This document shows, one piece after another, positions 36,055-44,515 of a stretch of DNA of 64,000 nt. The notes beneath the pieces were generated by a model, which had not been told where the DNA came from, did not search any database, and was given only the letters and a program-made list of their open reading frames with translations. The stretch lies in NCBI GenBank assembly GCA_016290875.1, contig JAEEVL010000002.1, positions 203,208-267,207 of the forward strand. The letters run 5' to 3'. The stretch is from Ruminococcus sp. (lineage in GTDB: Bacteria; Bacillota; Clostridia; Oscillospirales; Ruminococcaceae). Both the position numbers and the translations under genes were made by a program. Every line of letters starts with the position of its first letter. Position 1 is the first letter of the stretch.

Positions 36055-36078
36055 AAAAAGCCGGTCGTAGACCGGCTG
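36055..36078 (-). terminator. Rho-independent terminator after rpmE
   Basis: On the minus strand AGCCGGTC, TAC and GACCGGCT are followed by TTTTG. Confidence 0.88.
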
Positions 36079-36084
36079 AATGAC

Positions 36085-36288
36085 TTACTTGTCCATATTG
36101 AAACGCTTCTTGAATCTGTCAACGCGTCCGCCTGTATCAACGAGCTTCTGCTTGCCTGTATAGAACGGATGGCACTTGGAGCAGATTTCAACCTTGATAT
36201 TCTCCTTTGTGGACATAGTCTCGATCACGTTGCCGCAGTGGCAGGTAATTGTTGTCTTAACAAAGTTAGGATGGATTCCCTCTTTCAC
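36085..36288 (-). CDS. rpmE: 50S ribosomal protein L31 (zinc-binding type)
   Basis: 67 aa beginning [10 protein letters not shown] longer frame begins at a GTG at 36306, but those bases supply the AGAGGTGA ribosome site six bases before the GTG at 36288, which also gives the standard L31 N-terminus. The zinc ligands are in TCHCGN and [14 protein letters not shown]31 sits at the subunit interface. It has its own strong promoter and terminator. Confidence 0.95.
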   Translation of the reverse strand: MKEGIHPNFVKTTITCHCGNVIETMSTKENIKVEICSKCHPFYTGKQKLVDTGGRVDRFKKRFNMDK

Positions 36289-36375
36289 GATTGTCACCTC
36301 TTTCACAGATTTTTTGTATCCGTGCAGCCCATCAGTTCCCTTAGACAGTAGTGCCGTTATACATTACAGTAATTT

Positions 36376-36404
36376 ATTATACCATATGGCTGATAGATTG
36401 TCAA
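36376..36404 (-). promoter_or_regulatory. SigA promoter of rpmE
   Basis: On the minus strand perfect TTGACA, a 17-base spacer and TATAAT, with TGG before the -10 (extended -10). The leader is about 80 bases. Confidence 0.9.
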
Positions 36405-36428
36405 GCATATCAATGAAATATTTTTGTT

Positions 36429-38120
36429 TTAACTTACTCCCTGGCGATATACAACGTAGTTGTCGACCTTTTCTACATGACGTCCCTTGGGGAGATTATC
36501 CTCGTTGAAGAAGACGTAGATAACGTCGTCTCTGCCTTCACCGTTCAGAAGCATTTCGTACTGCTCGTTTGAATACTGAGCAAGTGCTTCATAGTTTGAA
36601 CGTGCAAGGTAGAAGCAGCTGAGGTCCATATCGTGGTCATAAGCAAGCTTTCCGAAGTCGAAGAACATCGGCATATATGCTAGATAGTTCGGAGGAAGCT
36701 GAACGAAGACTATCTCATTAGCGCCGTCTGTAAGAGGTTCCCATCTGCTGCAGTGGAGACGGTCTCTGTACATACTGAGGTCGCGGGTGTATTCGCCGTG
36801 GAAAATATTTCTCCAGTCGCGGAGGTCAAGAGCCTGTATCATACTGCATATCACAAGTGTGGTGTAAAGGCTCTTTTTGGTCATCTTTGAAAGGGCTGCA
36901 AAAGTGCAAGTTACAACTATAAGACAAGGCAGCCATATGAAACGTCCCGAAGCACGGAAGATCGCAAGTCTTATTTCAATATAATGCGGAAGCGGTATTT
37001 CTGCTAACACTCTTCCGTTGAGCGCGATCTTGTTGCTGAGTGACCAGACGAAGCCTACGCAGAATACAGCACAGACAGAAATGATCTCCCAGCGGTATTT
37101 TTTGATGAGTTCAAGACAGTTCTTGAAGAAGCCGCCCTCTTTTTTCTCGATAACACCAACGATAACGATGAGTGCAACAAAGAGACAGAGGAGCGTTCCG
37201 AGACCGAGATAGCCGAATCCTTCGTACTGACCGTCCAATGTGTTCATCGGCTTGATGAACTTTGACTTGTTTGAACTGTTGAAGAATGTATTGATGTTTG
37301 CGGAATAGTAACCGAAACCGCCGTCCGCATAGGAGCTGTCTCCGTGGAATGCACCTATTATCCACATTGTCAGAACACTTGCAATTGAAGTGCAGCCGAA
37401 TGTGCAGGCAGCACGGAGATATTTCTTGTCCTTGAAGAATGTTATTATAATGTAGCCTATCATAGCGGTATAGACCATCGGTATGAAGTACATATGTATC
37501 AGTACAGCAAGCATACCGAGGACACACCACAGCACAACAGGTGTGTAGCCGTGCTTATACTTCTTGTTGTGGTCAACGAAGAGTATCATCGCTATGAGGA
37601 GAAGCCATATCGCACCGAGAGAATTGTGGTGTGTGATACGGTTCATAGTAGGCGGGAAGAGTGCATAGAAAATGGATGAAAGACTGGTGTATATGAGGTT
37701 TGGTTTTACACGGTAGAGCAGAGCTGCTCCGAAGCCGCCGTTGAGAGCGAAGCAGGTTATGCCCCAGATACCGAAATACTGGAAATTATCAGGCAGTATC
37801 GGTGAAAGTATCTTGAAGAAAACAGCAAACAGCGGTATAGCGTCTGTAAACATACAAGAAACCTTGCCCTCTGAAGAAAGTCCCTCAGTAAGGCCTATCG
37901 GGAAAGTCCAGTTTGAACGGCGGTAATACATCCAGCCAAGGTGGTGTTGTGTTACATCGTCAGGTCTGACGAATATCCAGTCAGTATGAGTCGGATTAAG
38001 GATAGCTGTGCCGTATATCCATATGAATATGATGGCACCAAACAAAGCACCGATCGAAAATGCGTGGACAGCGTTCGGTGCTGAATAGAATTTTTTTAGT
38101 CTCTCTTGAAATTTGTTCAT
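36429..38120 (-). CDS. Multi-pass membrane protein, DUF6311-like (GT-C glycosyltransferase-type fold suspected)
   Basis: 563 aa with about ten hydrophobic segments in the first 440 residues, then a soluble C-terminal part. The first outward loop (PTHTDWIFVRPDDVTQHHLGWMYYRRSNW) has acidic and histidine residues, as the first loop of GT-C enzymes does, and FPPTMNRITHHNSLGA follows a later helix. The overall pattern resembles DUF6311 proteins, which are suspected lipid-linked sugar transferases of the envelope; no activity is shown. It lies upstream of rpmE and downstream of the phosphohexomutase gene. Confidence 0.7.
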   Translation of the reverse strand: MNKFQERLKKFYSAPNAVHAFSIGALFGAIIFIWIYGTAILNPTHTDWIFVRPDDVTQHHLGWMYYRRSNWTFPIGLTEGLSSEGKVSCMFTDAIPLFAVFFKILSPILPDNFQYFGIWGITCFALNGGFGAALLYRVKPNLIYTSLSSIFYALFPPTMNRITHHNSLGAIWLLLIAMILFVDHNKKYKHGYTPVVLWCVLGMLAVLIHMYFIPMVYTAMIGYIIITFFKDKKYLRAACTFGCTSIASVLTMWIIGAFHGDSSYADGGFGYYSANINTFFNSSNKSKFIKPMNTLDGQYEGFGYLGLGTLLCLFVALIVIVGVIEKKEGGFFKNCLELIKKYRWEIISVCAVFCVGFVWSLSNKIALNGRVLAEIPLPHYIEIRLAIFRASGRFIWLPCLIVVTCTFAALSKMTKKSLYTTLVICSMIQALDLRDWRNIFHGEYTRDLSMYRDRLHCSRWEPLTDGANEIVFVQLPPNYLAYMPMFFDFGKLAYDHDMDLSCFYLARSNYEALAQYSNEQYEMLLNGEGRDDVIYVFFNEDNLPKGRHVEKVDNYVVYRQGVS

Positions 38121-38155
38121 TTGTGTCTCCGTATATCATTGTTATATAAGTCTGA

Positions 38156-38180
38156 AAAGGCGGACATCAGTCCACCTTGA
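38156..38180 (-). terminator. Terminator-like hairpin after the phosphohexomutase gene
   Basis: On the minus strand GGTGGAC, TGAT and GTCCGCC (one G-T pair) are followed by TTTTC. Confidence 0.7.
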
Positions 38181-38182
38181 TT

Positions 38183-39898
38183 TTATTTCATGCACTTTGT
38201 AAAGTCACCGTAGAGCTTCTGCTCGATAGCTGAGGCATCCTCGTGTGTGGGAGCCTTTGCTGTAAGGTAAGTCTTTATCTTGGGCTCTGTGCCTGAAGGA
38301 CGGATAATAGCCTTGCAGCCACCCTCGAGGTAGAATGCGAGCACGTTTGACTTAGGAAGTGTGAGCTCTGTTACCTTGCCGGTAGCGATGTCCTTAGAAA
38401 TGCTCTGCTTGTAGTCCTCGAACTTAACGACCTTAAGACCGCCGATAGCTTCAAAAGGATTTGTACGGATATCGCTCATGATCTCATTCATGCGCTTCAT
38501 ACCGCTCTCGCCGTCAAATTCAAAGCTGTAAAGTGTCTGATAGAATACACCGTATTTCTTGTACATATTCTCTCTTGCCTGGAGAAGTGAAATGCCCTGT
38601 GTGCGGTAGTAAGCAGCCATTTCACAGATGAGCATGGAAGCGTTTACAGCGTCCTTGTCGCGTACATAGCTTCCTGAGAGGTAGCCGTAGCTTTCCTCGA
38701 AACCGAAGATGTAACGCTTTTCCTCACCCTTTTCTTCAAGAAGACCGATCTGCTCGCCGATGAACTTGAAGCCTGTGAGAACGTCGATTATCTCAACACC
38801 GTACTCCTTAGCGATAAGGGAAGCGATGTCTGTTGTAACGATAGTCTTTACAGCGATAGGATTCTTGGGCATTGTACCCTTCTTGATGCGCTGTTCGCAG
38901 ATGTACTCGAGGAGAAGAGCGCCGACTTCGTTGCCGCTGAAGAGTGCGTAACCGCCCTTGCCGTCGGGAACAGCGATACCAACACGGTCGCAGTCAGGAT
39001 CGGTAGCAAGGAGGAGGTCAGGCTTAACTTCGTTGCAGTATCTGAGACCTACTTCGAGAGCCTCACGGATCTCGGGGTTCGGATAAGGACAAGTTGTGAA
39101 GTGACCGTCGGGATTTTCCTGTTCCTTAACGATGGTAACGTCTGAAATACCGATGCGCTTGAGGATCTCACGAACGGGCTTGTTGCCTGTGCCGTTGAGA
39201 GGAGTGTAAACTACCTTGAGTCCGCTTGAAGCGCAGAGGTCAGTATTGATACCCTCGTTGAGAACGTTCTGATAGAATGCCTCGATAACATCCTCGCCGA
39301 TGTAGGAGATATTTCCTTTAGCGAGCTCTTCCTCGAAGCTGGAAGTCTTGATTCCTGTGAAGTAATCGTGTGAGTTGATCTTCTCGAGGACTATCTCAGC
39401 GCCTCTGAGAGTGATCTGGCAGCCGTCCTCGCCGTAAACCTTATAGCCGTTGTACTTAGCGGGGTTGTGGCTTGCTGTAACCATGATACCGCCCTGGCAG
39501 TTGAGCTGACGAACTGCGAATGAAAGGCAGGGAGTAGGCATGAGTTCTGTATATATATGTACCTTGATACCGTTTGCAGCGAGTACCTCAGCAGCAGCCT
39601 TTGAGAAAACGTCAGACTTTATACGGCTGTCGTAAGAGATAGCCACGCTGGGGTTCTTGTACTCCTGGTTGAGGTAATCAGCGAAGCCCTGTGTAGCACG
39701 TCTGATAGTGTAGACGTTCATACGGTTGGTACCAGCGCCGATAACGCCTCTGAGTCCGCCTGTACCGAACTCGAGATCGCGGTAGAATCTATCATTTATA
39801 GCTTCTTTATCCCCCTTGATGCCGTTAAGCTCTTCGAGCAGATCCGGTTCAGCGGAAACGTTAGAGCACCAAAGATCGTAAAGTTCCATTTCTGTCAT
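38183..39898 (-). CDS. Phospho-sugar mutase (phosphoglucomutase/phosphomannomutase)
   Basis: 571 aa from the ATG at 39898, which has GGAGGTCATCTT upstream; the frame is open further but without a ribosome site. Alpha-D-phosphohexomutase family: the phosphoserine loop is GGIMVTASHNPAKYNGYKVYG, the metal site is ATDPDCDRVGIAV, the sugar-binding loop is FGFEESYGYLSG and the phosphate-binding loop is IRPSGTEPKIKTYL. It interconverts hexose 1- and 6-phosphates, linking glycogen, cellodextrin phosphorolysis and glycolysis; pfkA is the next gene upstream. Length fits the larger PgcA-like group. Confidence 0.95.
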   Translation of the reverse strand: MTEMELYDLWCSNVSAEPDLLEELNGIKGDKEAINDRFYRDLEFGTGGLRGVIGAGTNRMNVYTIRRATQGFADYLNQEYKNPSVAISYDSRIKSDVFSKAAAEVLAANGIKVHIYTELMPTPCLSFAVRQLNCQGGIMVTASHNPAKYNGYKVYGEDGCQITLRGAEIVLEKINSHDYFTGIKTSSFEEELAKGNISYIGEDVIEAFYQNVLNEGINTDLCASSGLKVVYTPLNGTGNKPVREILKRIGISDVTIVKEQENPDGHFTTCPYPNPEIREALEVGLRYCNEVKPDLLLATDPDCDRVGIAVPDGKGGYALFSGNEVGALLLEYICEQRIKKGTMPKNPIAVKTIVTTDIASLIAKEYGVEIIDVLTGFKFIGEQIGLLEEKGEEKRYIFGFEESYGYLSGSYVRDKDAVNASMLICEMAAYYRTQGISLLQARENMYKKYGVFYQTLYSFEFDGESGMKRMNEIMSDIRTNPFEAIGGLKVVKFEDYKQSISKDIATGKVTELTLPKSNVLAFYLEGGCKAIIRPSGTEPKIKTYLTAKAPTHEDASAIEQKLYGDFTKCMK

Positions 39899-39928
39899 AA
39901 GATGACCTCCTGAATAGAAATATATAAT

Positions 39929-39945
39929 ATTATACCACAAAATTC
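39929..39945 (-). promoter_or_regulatory. Extended -10 promoter of the phosphohexomutase gene
   Basis: On the minus strand TGG then TATAAT (TATAAT at 39929-39934), with only a weak -35. It is about 30 bases before the ATG. Confidence 0.6.
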
Positions 39946-40128
39946 CGGCGTTGAAAAGCCTTTTCGGAAATTTTAAGGATTTTTTTAGTTTTTACCATAT
40001 TTTGAACTGATTTGAACTGCGTTGATTGATAAAAATAGTGCAATTATACCCGTACTGTATCTGATCATGTGATCTAAGAAGAGAAAATTCTATGATTTTG
40101 CTATCAGTTGGAGCGCTTTTCGATGAAT

Positions 40129-40151
40129 GCGGGCGCACATTGTGCGCCCGT
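40129..40151. repeat. Perfect GC-rich palindrome downstream of pfkA
   Basis: CGGGCGCACA and TGTGCGCCCG flank a single T, giving a ten-base-pair inverted repeat. Neither side has a T tract within ten bases, so it is not a standard terminator. The rest of the 287-base gap between pfkA and the phosphohexomutase gene is AT-rich with no gene seen. Confidence 0.75.
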
Positions 40152-40185
40152 TGAATAACATATATAACTCCGGTGTACAGAGATA

Positions 40186-41268
40186 TCAGTCACCGAATGA
40201 AACTCCGATGTCCTTTGCGGCAATAACAAGGTGGTTGTCAGTATCAACGAATTTTGTCTTTCCGGCAACGTCCTCGAGCTTGTTGGAGGTTATCTTGTTG
40301 CCTATCTTGGCAACTGTTCTGCCGTACTTTTCCTGAGCGATGAGGTAAGCTGCGTGAACGCCGAACTGTGTTGAGAGTACACGGTCGTAAGCACTCGGAG
40401 CACCGCCGCGGAGCATATGTCCGGGAACGCATACTCTTGCTTCCATACCTGTATTAGCCTGTATCTGAGCTGCAATGCGGCTTGTTGCAGTGATTATACC
40501 TGCTTCAGCACGCTTCTTTGCGCGTTCCTTCTTCTTCATCTTGGCTTCGGCTACATCAAAAGCACCTTCAGCAACGGCAAGGATAGAGAAGGTCTTTCCG
40601 GAAGCGCTTCTTGCCATAACAGCATCGCACACCTTGTCGATGTCGTAAGGTATCTCTGGGATGATGATTATGTCTGCACCGCCTGCGATACCTGCGTTGA
40701 GTGTGAGCCATCCGGCCTTGTTGCCCATTATCTCACATACGAGTATACGTGAGTGGCTTGCGGCTGTGGTGTGGAGCCTGTCTATTACGTCAGTAGCGAT
40801 GTCAACAGCTGTGTGAAAGCCGAAAGTGACATCTGTACCGTAAATATCGTTGTCGATGGTCTTTGGCAGACCGATAACGTTGAGACCTTCATCTGCGAGG
40901 AGCTTTGAGGTCTTGTGAGTACCGTTTCCGCCGAGTGTAAGGAGACAATCAAGCTTCTGCTTTTTATATGTGTCCTTCATATTCTTAACCTTGTCAACAT
41001 TGTCCTCACCGATGACTTGCATCATCTTGAACGGCTGACGCTTGGTGCCGAATATAGTTCCGCCCTGTGTGAGGATACCGGAGAAGGAAGAAGGGGACAT
41101 ATCCTTGCAGAGATTATTAATGAGTCCATAGTAGCCGTTGGAAATTCCGACGATCTCGACGTTGTCCTCACCGAAACGCTCATAGCAGGCTTTTGCAACG
41201 CCTCTGATAGTTGCGTTGAGTCCGGGACAGTCGCCGCCGCTTGTCAAAATTCCTATTCGTCTTTTCAT
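40186..41268 (-). CDS. pfkA: 6-phosphofructokinase
   Basis: 360 aa. Phosphorylates fructose 6-phosphate in glycolysis. Motifs: GGDCPGLNATIRGV at the N-terminus, LLTLGGNGTHKTS, the catalytic block LPKTIDNDIYGTDVTFGFHTAVD, and AGGADIIIIPE. The residue after GGN is glycine, which points to ATP rather than pyrophosphate as donor, although the PKTIDND lysine is also seen in pyrophosphate enzymes. The E. coli magnesium-site aspartate of GGDGS is asparagine here, as in a recognised branch of the family. It is 43 bases after the GGDEF/EAL gene and may be cotranscribed with it. Confidence 0.94.
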   Translation of the reverse strand: MKRRIGILTSGGDCPGLNATIRGVAKACYERFGEDNVEIVGISNGYYGLINNLCKDMSPSSFSGILTQGGTIFGTKRQPFKMMQVIGEDNVDKVKNMKDTYKKQKLDCLLTLGGNGTHKTSKLLADEGLNVIGLPKTIDNDIYGTDVTFGFHTAVDIATDVIDRLHTTAASHSRILVCEIMGNKAGWLTLNAGIAGGADIIIIPEIPYDIDKVCDAVMARSASGKTFSILAVAEGAFDVAEAKMKKKERAKKRAEAGIITATSRIAAQIQANTGMEARVCVPGHMLRGGAPSAYDRVLSTQFGVHAAYLIAQEKYGRTVAKIGNKITSNKLEDVAGKTKFVDTDNHLVIAAKDIGVSFGD

Positions 41269-41311
41269 TTTAGATTACCTCCGTTCATTTAGCCTGAGAA
41301 CAGGCACAGAT

Positions 41312-43534
41312 TCAGTTTTTCATATTTTCCTCGAAGAATTCCTCGAGCTTGTTTGCTGGCATCGGCTTTCCGTAGAGGTAGCCCTGACCGTAGTCACATC
41401 CAGCCTTGCGGAGTATCTCCTCCTGGTTCTTGTTTTCGATACCCTCAGCGATAGTTTCTATTTTCTTGGACTTTGCTATTCTGATTACAGCGGAAACTAT
41501 CTCATAGGCGATGTTGTCGCTTTCGATGTCGGTGATGAACGAGCGGTCGAGCTTGAGGAGGGTTATCGGCAGTATCTGAAGATAGCTGAGTGATGAATAA
41601 CCTGTTCCGAAGTCGTCCATAGCGAGCTTTACTCCGAGATCGCGGAGCTTGTTCATCTGATCGACAGCGTAGTTTATATCGCTGAGTGCGAGAGTCTCGG
41701 TGAGCTCGACTTCGAGCCACTTCGGTTCGAGACCTGATTTTACAAGAGCTTCAAAAACCTTGTCTCTGAGATCTTTCTGATAGAAGTCAGAGGAAGCAAA
41801 GTTTATCGACATAACGATACTAGGATACCCCATTTTCTGCCACAGCATATTCTGACGGCAGCCTTCGTTCAGTACGAATTCGCTTATCTTTCCTATAAGG
41901 TGGGAACTTTCAGCGATAGGTACGAACTGGTCAGGCTTTACGACTGTACCGTCGGGTTTTATCCAGCGGATAAGAGCTTCAACGCCCATTATCTTACCGG
42001 TTTCGAGGTTTATCTTAGGCTGGTAGAAAAGCTGGAGCTCGTTGTTCTTGATAGCGACAGCGAGTGACTTTTCAAGCTCGGTGTTGCCAATGATAGAATC
42101 GTGCATACTTGGCTCATAGCCACAGATACTGCTCTGAATGCCTGACATGGATTTGAGTGCGAATTCAGCGTGCTCGACAACTTCGAGGAACGATCTGCCG
42201 TCTTCGGGCATTTTTGAATAACCTGCCGAACAGGTAAGGCTGATAGCTGAGAGCTCATCAACAGCCAGTTTTGCGAATTCATCCTGTATGTCACGTGCGG
42301 TACGTGCTGGGAGCTCATCGTCACCGTAGTCACGGAGAATAAGAGCGAAATTATCGCCGCTAAGACGTGCTGCGATACCGCCGGGAGTTACGAATTTATA
42401 TAGTATATGAGCGAAGTTCTTGAGGATGTAGTTGCCGTTTGTATAGCCGCAGGTGTCGTTTATGATGTGGAAGCGGTCTATATCCAGTACCATTACCCAA
42501 TACGAATAACCGAGTATCTGAGCAGTATCATATGTTTCCTGACCGACTACCATAATCTTGTTGCGGTTGGCGATGTCTGTGACTTCATCAATGTAAGCAA
42601 GACGCTCGATGAGGAGATCTTTTTCGTGTTCTTCGGTTACGTCGATGATAGCTCCTCCGAAGAGTGGGAGAGTGTGAGCTGTACCTTTGATAGATTTATA
42701 GCGGTATGAGTACCAGCGGTATGTTCCTTCTGCGGAACGCATACGCATATCGGTGCTTCTTACTTCTGCTGAATCCTTTGAGTTAACAACGCTGTCAAAT
42801 TGTATCCTGTCATTAGGATGGACGAGAGAACGAAATTCGCTGAGTGATATGCTTCCGCTCTTCAGACCGAGCATACGAACCATTTCAGGCGAGGCGCGGA
42901 ATTTCTTCCTGTCAGTGCTCATTACAACGCCGATCTCGGCGAGCTCCATTGAGGAGTTGAAGAAGTCGTTGGCACTTGCAAGACTGAGCTTCATCTTCTT
43001 TATATTAGTGAGGTTGAAGCCCGTGCTGAGGTATAGGGAGTTTTTCTTGCGCTTTTTTACGAGGGAAGTACTCCATGCGATAGTGACAAGACCGCCGTTC
43101 TGCCCTTTGAAACGAGCTTCGTGGGAGCTGCTGCCTATCATCCTGGAGAGTGTATCCTTGCTGAGGTCTTCAAGACCGAATGCAAGCTTGAGGACTTCCT
43201 TTCCGTCAACAGGTCTTTCTGCACAGCCAATCAGGGTGCGGAGCTTGTTGTTTACATATACATCGGAAAAATCGTCTGTCCAGAGTATCATTTCTGAGTT
43301 GAGATCATACGTGATACCTGCTATGTCGGTGTCATCAACGGAATTCTTATGCTTCCTGTACAGCCAGCTTACAAGGGTAAGTATCAGCGTGAGGAAGATC
43401 ATCGTGGAGATGTAGATAACGAGCGACTGTATAGCGTAATCCGGGTACATATAACAGTAGGCTATGATAAGTACCGTTGCGGTAGTGATGACAAAAGCAG
43501 CAGCAAGAGGGTTATTGAATTTCGTATGACTCAC
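41312..43534 (-). CDS. Membrane PAS-GGDEF-EAL protein, probable c-di-GMP phosphodiesterase
   Basis: 740 aa. Two N-terminal membrane helices (about 10-62) are followed by a PAS-like sensor region (about 75-300), a GGDEF domain (about 310-470) whose signature is altered to SGDNF, and an EAL domain (about 480-735) with VEALIRW, NFASSDF, ELTETLAL, DDFGTGYSSLSYLQ, LKLDRSFI and AEGIENK. The intact EAL set predicts c-di-GMP hydrolysis; the GGDEF part may bind GTP as a regulatory input. AAAGGAGGTGAGTC lies near the ATG. It faces the two-component system across a 300-base gap. Confidence 0.92.
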   Translation of the reverse strand: MSHTKFNNPLAAAFVITTATVLIIAYCYMYPDYAIQSLVIYISTMIFLTLILTLVSWLYRKHKNSVDDTDIAGITYDLNSEMILWTDDFSDVYVNNKLRTLIGCAERPVDGKEVLKLAFGLEDLSKDTLSRMIGSSSHEARFKGQNGGLVTIAWSTSLVKKRKKNSLYLSTGFNLTNIKKMKLSLASANDFFNSSMELAEIGVVMSTDRKKFRASPEMVRMLGLKSGSISLSEFRSLVHPNDRIQFDSVVNSKDSAEVRSTDMRMRSAEGTYRWYSYRYKSIKGTAHTLPLFGGAIIDVTEEHEKDLLIERLAYIDEVTDIANRNKIMVVGQETYDTAQILGYSYWVMVLDIDRFHIINDTCGYTNGNYILKNFAHILYKFVTPGGIAARLSGDNFALILRDYGDDELPARTARDIQDEFAKLAVDELSAISLTCSAGYSKMPEDGRSFLEVVEHAEFALKSMSGIQSSICGYEPSMHDSIIGNTELEKSLAVAIKNNELQLFYQPKINLETGKIMGVEALIRWIKPDGTVVKPDQFVPIAESSHLIGKISEFVLNEGCRQNMLWQKMGYPSIVMSINFASSDFYQKDLRDKVFEALVKSGLEPKWLEVELTETLALSDINYAVDQMNKLRDLGVKLAMDDFGTGYSSLSYLQILPITLLKLDRSFITDIESDNIAYEIVSAVIRIAKSKKIETIAEGIENKNQEEILRKAGCDYGQGYLYGKPMPANKLEEFFEENMKN

Positions 43535-43619
43535 CTCCTTTTACGAATGACTGACGGGCGTTCCCGAAAAGAATGAACAGAAATAAACATATATATAATG
43601 GTAATAATTAACTAAAACT

Positions 43620-43648
43620 ATTATAGCAATAATTAACGAAAAAGTCAA
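43620..43648 (-). promoter_or_regulatory. SigA promoter of the GGDEF/EAL gene
   Basis: On the minus strand TTGACT, a 17-base spacer and TATAAT, about 85 bases before the start. Confidence 0.82.
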
Positions 43649-43784
43649 TCAGTAATTTAGCCAAAGATACACTTTTTCTAAAAATGACCGTAATTTTAAG
43701 AATTTTTTCACATAATATACACTTTTAGTCTTTATAATGATATAATAAAGTCAGAAGAAAAATCAACGTGACAGATTATATTTG

Positions 43785-43815
43785 GTGCGGCACAGGAAAG
43801 CTGCCGTCACTTTTT
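43785..43815 (+). terminator. Terminator-like hairpin in the leader of the response-regulator gene
   Basis: GTGCGGCA and TGCCGTCAC pair (one bulged T) around CAGGAAAGC and are followed directly by TTTTT. It lies after overlapping TATAAT boxes near 43732-43744 and 19 bases before the start codon, so it would terminate leader transcripts unless overridden. Function as an attenuator is inferred. Confidence 0.55.
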
Positions 43816-43834
43816 ACAATTCAAGGAGGTATAT

Positions 43835-44515
43835 ATGGCACACATATTAATAGTTGATGATGAGATAAATATAAGGAAGGTTGTCCGTGAGTATGCGGAA
43901 TTTGAAGGATATGAGGTAACAGAGGCAGAAAACGGTATGGAAGCTGTAAAGCTTTGCCAGGAAAACGACTACGACCTTATTATAATGGACGTTATGATGC
44001 CGAGACTCGACGGTTATTCTGCCTGCAAGGAAATACATAAAACTAAGAATATCCCTGTGATAATGCTGTCTGCAAGAGGTGAGGAGTATGACAAACTCTT
44101 CGGTTTTGAGATAGGTGTTGACGATTACGTTGTAAAACCTTTTTCGCCTAAGGAGCTTATGGCAAGAGTTAAGGTTGTTCTCAAGAGGAACTCACGTCCG
44201 GCAGCAGAAGCAGTTCAGGACAAGTATGTCTTTGAAGGACTTGAAGTCGATATTTCGGGCAGAGAGGTCTATGTAAACGGCGAAAAGGCTTCTATGACTC
44301 CCAAGGAATACGACCTGCTGTTCTACCTTGTAAAGAACAAGAACATAGCACTTTCGAGAGACAAGCTGCTCGAAGAGGTATGGGGCTATGACTTCTTCGG
44401 CGATGACAGAACTGTTGATACACATATTAAAATGCTTAGAAATAGTCTCGGTGAATACAGAAAGTTCATTGTAACTCTGAGAGGAATGGGATATAAATTT
44501 GAAGCTGTTCAGTAA
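43835..44515 (+). CDS. OmpR/PhoB-family response regulator
   Basis: 226 aa. The receiver domain has the acidic pair DD8-9, the phosphorylated D52 in IIMDVMMPRLDG, T/S switch position in MLSARGEEYDK and the lysine of VVKPFSPKEL. The C-terminal winged helix (about 128-226) has SMTPKEYDLLFYLVKNKN and DDRTVDTHIKMLRNSLG. It is the DNA-binding partner of the histidine kinase encoded next, with a 17-base overlap. AAGGAGGTATAT precedes the ATG. Confidence 0.95.
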   Translation: MAHILIVDDEINIRKVVREYAEFEGYEVTEAENGMEAVKLCQENDYDLIIMDVMMPRLDGYSACKEIHKTKNIPVIMLSARGEEYDKLFGFEIGVDDYVVKPFSPKELMARVKVVLKRNSRPAAEAVQDKYVFEGLEVDISGREVYVNGEKASMTPKEYDLLFYLVKNKNIALSRDKLLEEVWGYDFFGDDRTVDTHIKMLRNSLGEYRKFIVTLRGMGYKFEAVQ

